Source: Gibbula magus (taxonomy: Eukaryota; Mollusca; Gastropoda; Trochida; Trochidae). Taken from it: a DNA stretch of 64,000 bases. The notes beneath the pieces are model-generated. The model worked only from the letters and a program-made list of their open reading frames with translations. It was not told the origin of the DNA and searched no databases. Location of the stretch: positions 84,032,134 through 84,096,133 of the forward strand of contig OW388293.1 in assembly GCA_936450465.1 (NCBI GenBank), given 5' to 3'. The translations under genes and the position numbers were made by a program. Positions 23,439 to 34,389 of the stretch are shown in pieces; position 1 is the first letter of the stretch, and each line of letters begins with the position of its first letter.

Positions 23439-26323
23439 ATGCTTGGTTTACACTACGCTCACGGTCTCCAAGTTTGTCTAAACCCTTCTGGAGTGGAACG
23501 GTTACTTATTTTGTGTTTTCGTTTTGTTCAAGTTTTGTTAAGTTGTGTTACGAATTATCACGATGTACGTGACAGAACGGTGCGACTTGAGCTCCTTTAC
23601 CTTAAGTCGAGTTCAGGACAAAGGGTAAGGGATGGGACAGGTCAAGTACTACCAAGGATGTCATCATGTTCTCTCAGGTTCTTTCAAGATTTTCAAGTGT
23701 TCGCTGGTCTATCACGATCTACTCCAGTTCCTCTAAGTTCAGTAAGTCCTAATAAGGTTTATTACCACTTACTACGAATAAACGTAGTGGGTTGTTGACT
23801 GTGACGCAGGTTTGGAGCACGTTAATGGTCGGTCCCGGTCTGACAGGATAAGCACAACATACCACTTTATAAAGTGATTTCTCTAGTATCTTACAAGTAA
23901 TTGCTCCTTCATATTACTATGAATGAAAGTATCAAAAAACACATTTAGAAATAAAATATATTAACATTTTATTTGATTTTTTCGTAGGAATATTAAGTAA
24001 ATTATTTTAAGATATTCTATAACCAATCTGTATATTTAAATAACGTAGACACAGTTGCGTTACTATATGTCTTATTGTTATGCACGGACAATTGTTTTTA
24101 CGAACTTAACAAATAATGTGACAGACAATAGTATCCGCTGTTTTAAATAGTCGAAAATGAATTAAACAGCTGCCCACGGCAACCCTGTTCTGCTCTACGT
24201 TTCACCAAGGAAGTTAGTTAGGCCTGTCATGTTTCGATAGGATCCGTTAAAGAGGATCGTAACAATTGCCAGCGCAAATCTCCTATTGTCAATTTTTCGC
24301 TCTCAGAAGTTAATAGCTCAGGTCCATTTTTCATCAACATCAAAATCAAATAACCTTTGGATACTAATAAAGAAACCCAGCAAACATGACCGTACTGGGC
24401 CAGTACTGGGCCAGTAGTGGCTGATACAGGCATCCGGTACTGGCCCGATTCAGGCATCCGGTACTGGCCCTGTACCAACTTGCACACTGGCGTGGAACTG
24501 GGCCAGTACTGGCAAACGGTACTGGGCCAGTATCACGCCAGTACTAAAACGATACCATTAACTGTACTGGCCCAATTTAGGTTAGCCTTTACCGTTCCGA
24601 TACATTAAATATATCGTGAATACCGTAAATTTTCAATATCAAAATGAACTGATAAATGAAGGTTGATTTAGCTATTATCATTTTCTCTTTCATTTTCTAA
24701 ATTGTTACTTTTCTTAAAGTAAACAATATAAATCATATCAGTTTGAAATCTTCCAGCTTTTTTATTTTGAATTTGTACTTTTATAATGAAACTTAAATAT
24801 TGTTTGTATTTTTTTCATAATGTCAATATTGTCAAATATGAAGTCAATTTTATTTGAAAACAAGCCAGAATTTATGTTTAACAAGTAGGCCTATGTACAA
24901 GACAATGATGAAAAAGCAACTTGTGATTATTTTCACACTTAGATTTCCTAATGATATTAATACATACAGCAGCAATTGTTAATGTAAAACACACCATAGA
25001 TAGATAGTTATATAGAATGAATCAAAGTTTTATAAATAAACTAAAGTTAACTCATGAATTGAACTTACATTGAAAGGATGCCAAATCGTTGCCTTCTCCT
25101 CTTGTCTCTCTGAAGCAGACGTCAATTTGAAATACTACCCATAATTCCCTAACAGGAAGTGTCATACCTGAATTGGGCCAGTACTGGGCCAGAACCGGGC
25201 CAGTATATAAACCTAATATAATCTGTACTGGGCCTGTAGCGGCCCTGTACCGGCCCAGTACTGGCTCTTTGTATATATCCCATAATGCATTTCGACAGGA
25301 AATGATATGCCTTAACTGGGCCAGTACAGGGCCAGTACAGGGCCAGTACAGGGCCAGTACCGTACTTCAGTTCCGTATTGCCAGCACTGGGCCAGTACAA
25401 TTTTACCTTAACTGGGCCAATTCAGTTCTGGACCAGTACTGGTTCTTTACCGTTAGCCAGTATGCCTTTATCAACTTTACCAGCCAGTACCAAGCCAGTA
25501 TTGGCCCAGTACAGTCATGTTTACTGGGAAGGTAGTGGTATTATGGTTGTGTTAAATAATTCATGTTTTATGGCAAAACGAAATATCTGCTCTACAACCT
25601 TATAAAATAAATTATGTAATAAAAAATTCAATTTCCCAGTGAAGAGTTATCTCCCTTTGCCAATATTGTTAATAAATATTCAACTTCAGCATCAACTTAA
25701 TCAGAAAATAGGTCTGTGACATAAATTATTTATTTTCTATTATTCTTCAACGGTAAGTTTTCCATCAGTTTTATCATATTTGAATTATTTTTCATTTATT
25801 TTCCTTCTTGAACAGGACATTTGAAGTTATTTCTGCAGAATCCATTGTTGACATTGTATTTTATCATACAAGGTTAATGAAAAAAAACCCATACAAATTG
25901 AAGAAATAACTTTTCTATACCAATAACATTCCATTTTTTTTAAAGAAAACAACAATATAGCCCTGAAAGATTATCACCTTTTTTGAAAAAGTGTCTTTAA
26001 GAAAATAAAACAAGTTTGCCATTTTTTGAGACAATACCACATTTTGCAGAAAAAAGGTCCGTGACATGCACGTTTTCTTTTTGAATCTCGAATAATACAT
26101 ATTCATTCAGCTTGCATCATGCCAATTTACAGCAATTTTTCATTTTGATTATTGTTAGGAACCTCTTGAAGTTGTGTTAAATTGTGTTACATTCCCCCTG
26201 TTCTGAAACGCGGCCAATGTGTTTAGCCGTTCCCTTACAGACTGTTAAGTTCTGTCAAGGTCATCCCATTTTGGTCCAACCGTGGCGACCGTGGAGAACA
26301 TGAGCGTAGTGTAAACCAAGCAT
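23439..26323. mobile_element. probable 2.9-kb DNA transposon with 23-bp perfect terminal inverted repeats
   Basis: The 23-bp arm at 23439-23461 (contains TTGGTTTACACTACGCTCA) is matched perfectly in reverse complement at 26301-26323. Just inside each arm are further shared pieces, such as ggtctcca/gttctcca and a GGAACGG with nearby taaac. No transposase-like frame was recognised; a 119-codon plus frame at 23439-23798 starts inside the left arm and lacks motifs. A second element (24376-25528) lies inside. The flanks show no clear target duplication, so the exact ends remain uncertain. Confidence 0.5.
24376..25528. mobile_element. 1.15-kb element with subterminal ACTGGGCCAGT repeats
   Basis: Terminal inverted repeats start CCCAGCAAACATGACCGTAC at 24376 and, in reverse complement, CCCAGTAAACATGACTGTAC at 25528. 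Both ends (24390-24590 and 25170-25515) carry roughly twenty copies or half-copies of the near-palindrome GTACTGGGCCAGTAC in both orientations. The ~570-bp middle is plain AT-rich sequence. Clusters of short palindromes at both ends resemble transposase-binding subterminal repeats of non-autonomous DNA transposons. Short frames rich in GQYWAST/TGPV are translations of these motifs, not genes. Confidence 0.6.
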
Positions 26324-27022
26324 TTCATTCAAGAACGATTTTTTTCGAATTTTAGTATGTTACTATATAGACATTAATCTTTGCAAAACAGTTGAAATTA
26401 TTTCTTTTGCAATTTTGTCTAGCTTAAAACTTAGATTGACTAGACTACATCTGCATGTGCACGAAATGCACGTGCTATTGAGTGGTTTCAAATACAAACG
26501 TTCAAATTTGTGATTTCATCATCTGAAAATGCAATTTAGCCTATTTCATAACAAAGCAAATGTATGTCGCAGCACTTCTCGCCCGTTTTGAAACGCTAGA
26601 TTAATATTTTTTATGACAACGATATCATTACAGACACAAAAGTTTACCTTCTTGTATAACCCTCGCCCTTATTCGGGCTTTACAACAAGTCAAACTCATA
26701 TCACACACATGTACACTTGGTCGTGTAAAAATCCTGATATTTTAAACTGTTGGCAATGGCAACGGTAAGAGTAATTTAAACTATAATTGATAATCTCTAG
26801 ACAAATGTATTGTTAAAATATGCCTTTTATTGGAAATTTCACAGTTACTAGGAACAGGATCCAGATACAGATACAGTTTCTATTTAGGCCAAGATATAAC
26901 GAGTGAACAAGTTTCTAAATAAAAATTATTAAAGCTTCATCGATCTTAAACCCAGTGACACATGCCTGCATAGCCCTGTGGTAGTTTCATTTGTGATAAC
27001 ATTTATGTTCAACAGAAACATG
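26324..27022. other. no supported feature
   Basis: AT-rich sequence with no frame of note and no repeat recognised. Confidence 0.35.
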
Positions 27023-27488
27023 ACAATAATACAGTCTGATTAAAATCGACCTTGTTCCGAGGAATAAAATTTGCAAAATTATGCATCAACCGGGATACGA
27101 ACAGGTTCTGTAGATTCCTCTCCACAAGGTCTGAGAACATCCCGTATAGGCGCATGTTCCGAGCCAGTTTAGCACAGCCAAAGCCCAGTCAAATAGCTGA
27201 CCAATCACATCATAGTATTTAAAGGGTCACTGTTTTGAAAGCATTCGGAACAGACCAAAGGTTAGCTGTTTGGAGTTATCTGCCCCTAGCTTCTCGCACC
27301 GAAAGCATTTGTTGGGCTTCTTTTGATTGGCTACTTGAATTGCGCTCGAACACGCGAGTCTACGGGCTGTTTTCAGACGGTTTGGCGTGGAACCTACGAC
27401 TGATATGAGTTCGTATCCCGGTAGATGTACTATTTTGCAAAATTTATTCCACGGAAAACCGTCGATTTTAATCAGACTGGACAATAAT
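27023..27488. mobile_element. hAT-type MITE with 8-bp target duplication
   Basis: Direct repeats ACAATAAT at 27023-27030 and 27481-27488 flank a 450-bp element (27031-27480). Its ends are long inverted repeats of about 70 bp: CAGTCTGATTAAAATCGAC at the left tip, the same reversed at the right tip, and matching GCAAAAT and ACCGGGATACGAAC further in. An 8-bp duplication and a CAG-starting tip fit the hAT superfamily. No transposase is encoded; the 85-codon minus frame at 27227-27484 overlaps the right arm. A related fragment ('attttgattaaaatttcgacc') lies near 27713. Confidence 0.8.
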
Positions 27489-29064
27489 TAAAACGTTTAA
27501 TTTTTTTTGATTGTTGTGTGGAATTCACAGTGCTCTTTGTTTCTATCTGCGCAAGCCATTGAGTATTTATATAAATAAAAATATCTAAAAGGGTTTATTA
27601 CATGAACTCCGTATGACAGGAAACTGCGTTTAAAGCTCCTAGCTTCCATTGTTAATTGAAATATAATTCAGGATATTGAGTACAACACGCAGTTTCAAAC
27701 CAGACCACTAGATTTTGATTAAAATTTCGACCATGGCGAGGCGACGATTATCTACAATTTTGAGATGGATGCTAATTGGACTGTTTGACAGCTGAATGTC
27801 TTAGGGAGCTATAGTCACACAATTAGGGTATCCCCATCGCCTTTTTGTCCTTTCATGCCTCAAACCATTGACATTAAAACAGTTTGAGATCAGCGCCACC
27901 TGGATACGTGGGTTGTATGTTTATTGTACGTTTATTGTACTGTATGTTTATTGTACAGACAAACAGGGTCGCTCCTTACGACTAAAGAGACGACCCTGTT
28001 TTACTGTAATGAAAACCTAGTTTATCTCTTTACAGTGACTGACAATGACTTAAGGAGTTATTTACAGTTAGATATAGGTTGGCGTTTTATTGCAATTGAA
28101 ACCATTTAACCAATGAACGTACCTTTCTTGATATTGCAACACCTGTTGTTCTTAAATTAATCCTAACAGCCATCCACGCTTTTAATTTAAAACTGCATAT
28201 CAAGCATGTCGCAGTTAAATGCGGAGCTTCCACAAAAAGAGATATGGACCTAGACAGATCAGCGTATTTACTTACACCTGGGAAAAGTCACGTGGTTTCG
28301 TCACAAAGACGATAGCTAGTTTTGAAGAACTATCAGTACCATTACAACTCCAGTTTTAATATATCTTAAAATGTTAACATCTATCATATAATGTGGAGAG
28401 AGATTAATCCAGTCAAAGGAGCGCAACATATCCACAGCATCACATTTCAGTTGTAAAGGGGATGTGCTTAACTTGTTCCAGGTGTATAGTACAACATTTC
28501 CCAACCGTGACGCATTTCCATTTAAACTTAACAATTTCTGCTCTTTCACGTCTGAAGTACAAATCCAATGGCAATACAAGATTTGTAATTGCAACATAAT
28601 CTTGTCAAACACAGACCGTCGATAATAGCTTCTGAATGAAATATGGGCTCAAGTTACATGGAAGGACCTATTGTATTTAGTGTGTTAATGCCTTTTATTA
28701 ATCAAGCGAAAGTGCTGACAGTGTCTCAAACGACCTTTTCTTAGTGCCACTGTATCCTCGATACCTCCGGGGCAAACCCTCCCATAAATCAGTGAAGATA
28801 CTCTAGAGTTATCGAGGGAGATTTCAATGCTGTATTTAGATAATTTAAGCTATTGGTAGTAGCGGTTTAGTTTCATTAAAATACCAAACATAACGCTCTG
28901 AAATCAACATGAACTGTCATTGCATCGTTGTTCTAAAAATCGAAGTACTGTAAACCATAAAATGTAGAAGCTAATGTAATGAACTGATGAATCGTCCTAC
29001 GTTTGAAATTGATCCCCGGCAAGACTTGATCCATGGTTTTTAGTTTCACATCAACCACATAATT
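27489..29064. other. no supported gene
   Basis: Includes a 98-codon minus frame at 28316-28612 (LYTWNKLS, weakly like C-termini of some LINE reverse transcriptases) that is too weak to call, and two short duplications of 'gtatgtttattgtac' near 27915-27955. Confidence 0.35.
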
Positions 29065-29427
29065 TTAAAGGCGCTGTAGCACGTTTTTTGCAAATTTTAT
29101 TTTTTCAAATTTCTCATTTATAATGATTGTTTATGTCATTTATGTTTACTTTAGAGGGTAAAACATCTTATTACACAAACCAATGATCCGTAGTGGTAAT
29201 AACGGTGTTGCGTATAAAGCCAAAATTGCATGGCGGCCATTTTATTGTGAACACAATTTATTATTTCGAATGACAAAAAATGAGTCCCATGGCTTTAAGG
29301 AACCATGTACACTCATTTGCAACTTGATTTTCCGAAGAGAGAAGTGTGTTTTACTATTGATGACATTATTTTTCAAATACATTTAATCGACTTATTTCAG
29401 CAAAAAAACGTGCTACAGCGCCTTTAA
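29065..29427. mobile_element. MITE family A, intact copy with TTAA target duplication
   Basis: TTAA at 29065-29068 and 29424-29427 bracket a 355-bp element. Its tips are AGGCGCTGTAGCACG (left) and CGTGCTACAGCGCCT (right), i.e. ~23-bp inverted repeats differing by one T/A in a homopolymer. TTAA duplications are typical of piggyBac-like and Kolobok transposons. It shares interior sequence with 42849-43306 and 48255-49013 ('gaaccatgtacactcatttg', 'cgacttatttcagcaaaaa'). It has no coding capacity. This is the best-preserved of three family members in the window. Confidence 0.75.
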
Positions 29428-30846
29428 GACAGTAAATACAATTTAGCTAAAAACACACTTTGTATTTGATTGAAATGTATGAGACGGGAATGTCAGGCAG
29501 AAAGATTAGACTAGTAAATAGATAAATAACAAAATGATGATGATATAACAGAGCCTTGAGATAACATCTCAGCAATTCACCAACGTGAAGTATGATTGAT
29601 TCAACAATAACATGTTAAGCTAAAATATTTCTCAAATTAGAATCAATAGTAAATATCCAGTCACATCTGATCTGTGGCACTGAAGCGTTTGTTGTGTCAT
29701 CATAGCCATGTCCCCATGTCCGTCTTTGTCTTAACATAAACATTTGACAGCCTAATCATACACAACTGTATATATAACATGGTGTGTCTCTTAAGTTATA
29801 TATAGATTACGAACAAGGTAAGTTAAAAATACTGAAGGCATATCTCCAGATTATGAGAATAATTATCGTTCAGCTTTCAAATTGTAATAGGCAAACAGGT
29901 AGATGCTAACAAAATACCAGCTACCGTTAATTGCAGCACATCTTCATGAAACAAAAACATGAGAAAAACAGCCAAGGAGTTCTGTAAAATGACTTAAGAA
30001 AAAAACTTGACGATTAGTCCAGTTAGTCAGTTACTTCACTTTTCACAATAACACAATCTTTCCTTGTTCATTATTATCCCAATTCACTGCTAGATTCTGT
30101 TATGTTCTGATAATCGCCATATTTTGCGCTTGTTTATTTCTGTGTAGTCATGGTATATCACTTCATGAAATCTTACTGTTTAACAAAATATCAAACATTA
30201 TCAGCGTCAGAGTTCAGACTGTGTTAAAGCTGAACACTGGGTCAGAGTGACCCGCCCTGCGTTCAGTAAACGTTTGTTCGCGAAAATGTTTTCCTGTTAC
30301 TGAACGCCAAAACGGCCCGTTCTCGCTCGTCAGTAGATAGCGCTGGACATCCAACATGGCGACTATAAATAAAGAAGTAAAGCAGACGACGTCTTCGTAG
30401 ATGAAATTTAACCAGTAACAAACAAATGGATCTTTTCCTACAGGTACGTAGCCTGAACATAATACTACTGATGAATAGTGGAAACACTTGTTTAATTACT
30501 CAGCGATCCATGGCTGTCACAACTATCGTCTGCTTCTTTACACTGCCAGCATATCCAATATGACATCCAGTCATTCTCTTCATTGGCATATATATCCTCG
30601 TGGGTCTTATTATTGATGTGATTATTTCAAGGAAAACAAGTATACAATCTTGATCATTGTGACTGTTTGAATATTTGACAAATATCCTGAAAGAAATAGG
30701 TATAACTAAACTCGTATCTGTGGAAAATAGTTAATTATCGTCGAGTCATCTGCTTTCAAACATCATGTGTTTTCAGTCAGTCATTTTGATTCTCAATTTT
30801 TACGTTATTTAACGAGGTATGATATATGTCACCTGACGAATTATAT
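29428..30846. other. no supported gene
   Basis: Sparse AT-rich sequence. A 74-codon minus frame at 30263-30487 is unrecognised. Around 30225-30330 the DNA is more GC-rich (CGCGAAAA, AACGGCCCG), without further structure. Confidence 0.35.
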
Positions 30847-30926
30847 TCAGTAGAAGGTTGACAGCTACGGATCATATAAACATATTATTTTCAGTAGAAG
30901 GTTGACAGCTACGGATCATATACATA
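30847..30926. repeat. short tandem duplication, ~44-bp period
   Basis: TTCAGTAGAAGGTTGACAGC and the following TACGGATCATATA occur twice, at about 30849 and 30892, separated by 'aacatattatt'. A recent local duplication with no other sign of function. Confidence 0.85.
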
Positions 30927-32278
30927 TTAGGAAAATAATTTATACACCAGTTGATTATTAAATCGAATGAAAATTGTTTAAACATCAAATGTACAACTAG
31001 TATTTCGATTGTCCCATTGACGGCCATGTTAAACTTATTAGTATATTGCATAAGTGTATGATATTTGTTGGCATAACCATATATTTTGACAAATGATATA
31101 TTATTTTTATCCTTGGAGATAAGGCTATAATGCAAAACCTGATACAAATACTATTTCAGTTCCAAGAGTTGCTGACTTGAGCGACTCTACCTACAACATC
31201 TCGGAGAGGTTATAGATTCCAACTTCCAATGTATGTGTACATAATATGAAATGAAGACATGACTCAAATTTTCATTCATTTCCACTAGTTGGCTAAAATG
31301 TACAAATATAACCATTAACTATAATTAATAATAAACTGCTCCTAAAGGATCAAATTGACTCCCTGATGTTAATTTTTTATACATATACAAATGTATCCCA
31401 GGAGTAATGTTGCTACATTTCTTCAATGAACAGATAAGAAGTATGTCAGATGGGGGAAGAGTGGACAGGGACAAAGGTAAGCTATTGAATTTTATCTGGG
31501 TCTCATCCACTGTTGAAGCCCGTAGTGGTGCCAATGTAATTTAATTTCAGGTCAAGTTAAAAGTTGTTCATGTACATCAAATGATAAAGAATCTTTTACA
31601 GATAAGTTTGTTGCAATAATTATTGTAATGCAGATTATTTTGAGATGTCTTTACAGTATTCATTAGTCAATATTAAGATATTGTGAAAGTGTAAGTATCA
31701 AAATCAAAATCTCTTTTCATATTTAATATGTTGCCTTCTTATTTTTATCATTAATTTTTTATTTTTATTAATTTGTACCCCTTTTTCAGTTTTCTGATTA
31801 ATATAAAGTGACAAGACTTTTTTTTTTTTTATAGGTGATGGGAAATCATACCAATACAATGAAATGCAAATATATAGATGCCCTTAGCAAAACAGCTTTT
31901 CATTCCAATTCATTTCTTTAGGAACTTCAACTCAGGGGGGGGGGGGGGTGGCATTAAAGTGGGTTCGTCGGCGGTCCATCCGCAACACATCATGTTCCTC
32001 TCCTAACTCATCACCAGTTTCTAAATAAAATGGAAGTGTATAGTAATGTATCACAATAAGTTAATACAATGTTGCTTTTTTGAGCAAAACGTGATGAATT
32101 GGTAATAATATGGTCACAACAAAGGTCATTTCACATGACTCCTCCTATGTCACTGTACTCAGATCAAGAGCAGTGAGGTAAGAGTGAAAGTTTGTATCCG
32201 ATTTCAAATGAGAGTGTTTGCCTGTTGAGCTGAAAGTTCAGTTGGTATTTGTACAATGAATTTGTTTCTATTTGACAG
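30927..32278. other. sequence upstream of the Harbinger-like exon
   Basis: No upstream exon carrying the first catalytic Asp region of a HARBI1-like nuclease could be found. The stretch contains a 14-base G run at 31935-31948 and an AT-rich tract near 31735-31830. The end, 32255-32278 (TTTGTTTCTATTTGACAG), looks like a polypyrimidine tract plus 3' splice site. Confidence 0.4.
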
Positions 32279-32658
32279 GACCAGGAGACCACATGGATTC
32301 CTACATAAACAGAAAAGGGTTGCCAAGGATACAGCTCCAAGTTGTTTGCGATTCCAACTTAAACTTCACTGATGTCAATGTAGGTTGGCCAAGGGCAGTG
32401 CATGATGCAAGGGTCTTCAGGAACAGTCCTCTCCAACAAATGCTGGAGAGGAACGTTCTTCCCGGAGAAATGCACCTGCTTGGGGATTCAGCGTACCCTC
32501 TCAAAAGTTACCCCATGGTTCCTTTCAAAGACGAAGGCCATCTCACATGTGCACAGAATAAGTTCAACAAATTACATTCTTCCACTCGTATAGATGTAGA
32601 CTTTAGACGTCACTTTAAGAGAGCACTGTTAAGTCAGGGTATTTTATATTTTGTTTGA
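32279..32658 (+). pseudogene. PIF/Harbinger (HARBI1-like) DDE nuclease fragment
   Basis: The segment starts after an acceptor-like site (TTTGACAG ending at 32278) and encodes about 125 residues up to TGA at 32656-32658. Counting from the codon at 32272, it shows the DDE_4/HARBI1 signatures in order: YINRKG (11-16), QVVCD (23-27), HDARVFRNS (44-52), LLGDSAYPL with the second catalytic Asp (69-77), and an N-x-x-H-x-x-TR segment (96-106). The region with the first Asp (usually IDGTHI) is absent and would lie in an upstream exon. Where the family has a catalytic Glu followed by FG, the sequence reads DVDFRRHF, so the third acidic residue appears lost. HARBI1 relatives are domesticated or active Harbinger transposases. 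Truncation and the missing Glu favour a dead transposon fragment. A divergent host gene exon is the alternative. Confidence 0.7.
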
Positions 32659-34316
32659 CATCTGATGCATACCAAAGTGCCATATGGTTAATATTTGGCT
32701 ATGAGAATTTCAGAAGTTAAAATTTTGAGTTGGATGACAGATATACATGATAGATGCTCCCACTGGCTGTGAAGTTTCCTGATATTGCATAAAATCTTAT
32801 AACAAAACTCATTAATGTCTGTTGAAAAATACTTGGCTACATTAAATATTAATGAAGCATCCCAATTCTACCTCAAGGAATTAAAGACAAATGCTTGATA
32901 TTAATTTGACATATCTTATATATAGTAACATGAATAATATAAGTTACCATGTGTCAAGTTAAATATAAAACGAGGAACGAAGTTCGAGTTTGATATTTAA
33001 CTCGGACACATGATAAATCTCCATATCAAACTCGCGGACACATGGTAACGAATTTAATTAATCTCGACGAGCACCTTCATTAAAAAAAAAATCAGTAGTG
33101 AAAAAATGAGATAGTCAAAATGGCGGCCGATCGTGTCGGTGTAATTCTTTTATTTGTGAACTTTTTTATTCATACCATTGCATTCAGCATAAAAAAAAGT
33201 TAGTCTAGTACCGTGGAACAGTTCTAGACTGAAAGCAAGGATTTTTACAAATTAATCACAATGGTAGCTGAAACTGGCATTTCTCATATCCGTTGCAACG
33301 GTCACGTGACCTTGCATATTACACATTCCACCTTAGTGACGTTCGAGAGAGGACAGGCGGGCGTACCAAAACTGTTGACCAACACACGGGAAGTCTACTT
33401 CACTATTTTAGAGATTGTTAATAGTGCACTGGTAGAGAAGTGGCATTTGAGGTATAGCAGTTTCTGTGTTTTGTCCATGAATTATCCAAAAAGGTCTTCA
33501 AAGCCGACCCCTCTGAGATGGCAGTTGAACGCCTCTGTCAAGGCCGCCGCTAAGAAATGTAATGGCGGACCATGGAACCGGGCGATAAAGCGAGACGTTT
33601 TGAAACGCAGGCGAGTACAATATGGGGACAGAGCAGGTGGATTTACAGAAAGTTTACCCTGGTTGGCTTTTCCCATGTGTTCCTTCTCAGAATCATCTAG
33701 ACAAACTCGCTGATAAACGGAGAGAGATGAAACGCTCTTGTGCTGAGTGACAGCTGCACCGTTTGACACTTCAGTAAGCCTATATCTACAAGGGGAGACT
33801 ATCACGTCCATGTCTGATACTCTCAAGGGAATTTACAGTGATAAGTGACCCGTCAGTCTGTCTGACATCAAGGGAAAAACTTACAAGAACGCCATTCAAT
33901 GTCGCTTCATTAAAATCCTCTAAACATTCATTCTCACTAATTAAAAAAAAAAAAGTCTTTCAAAAGTCGTGCACTTTGATAGTTTGCCCTGACAGTGCTT
34001 TGAGAATATATTCCCCCCGTTGTTCATTATACTCCTCACTATGAGATGCGAAACGCTTCATTGTACATGATATTCGTTTAATCTATCGCTACTGTAGCGT
34101 TTGTTTACAAACAATGCAATCAAGGGGACATAACTCTTGAGGGCATGTTGTAGCTAGGGCCGCGCGTGACCCAGTTTAACATAGTAATATATACCTACGG
34201 CACGTGACCGGTTTTGACAAATTGGTAACCGACATTGCTGTGCAAGTCGAGATAAATGTAATCATCAACATGAAACTACTCAAGGACCATATAATAATGA
34301 ACAATTACAGGACAAA
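32659..34316. other. region between Harbinger fragment and the poly-C tract
   Basis: Contains the foldback at 32943-33049 and, at 33260-33830, a more GC-rich stretch with a 150-codon plus frame starting at a true ATG (33261) and an overlapping 114-codon minus frame (33482-33826). Neither resembles a known domain, and I cannot choose between them or exclude a promoter or CpG-rich non-coding region. 'aaggggacataactct' near 34120 is a mollusc-type dispersed repeat motif. Confidence 0.35.
32943..33049. mobile_element. small foldback element
   Basis: GTTACCATGTGTC (32943-32955) is matched in reverse complement by GACACATGGTAAC (33037-33049). Inside, CGAGTTTGATATTTAACTCG and 'atatcaaactcg' give nested complementarity. 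Palindromic loop sequence rich in CGAG is also seen in the elements at 41440, 46584 and 58481. Confidence 0.6.
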
Positions 34317-34323
34317 CCCCCCC

Positions 34324-34354
<31 letters not shown>
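34317..34354. repeat. poly-C tract
   Basis: Seven C, one A, then 30 consecutive C. Length is unreliable in any assembly. It lies 40 bp before the 17-bp array. Confidence 0.9.
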
Positions 34355-34389
34355 AGAAAGTTCAACCCTATATGAGATGTGAGTAAACG

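Noticed and set aside
28316..28612. Reverse-transcriptase C-terminus
   Set aside because: Only a weak resemblance around LYTWNKLS; no palm motif such as YADD anywhere nearby.
32272..32278. Translation start of the Harbinger fragment at 32272
   Set aside because: The codon there is TTG, and the acceptor AG at 32277-32278 lies within it; this is an internal exon border, not a start.
33261..33826. Gene at the 150-codon plus frame or the overlapping 114-codon minus frame
   Set aside because: No recognisable domain, both strands open over the same GC-richer patch, and no clear splice borders; cannot be supported.
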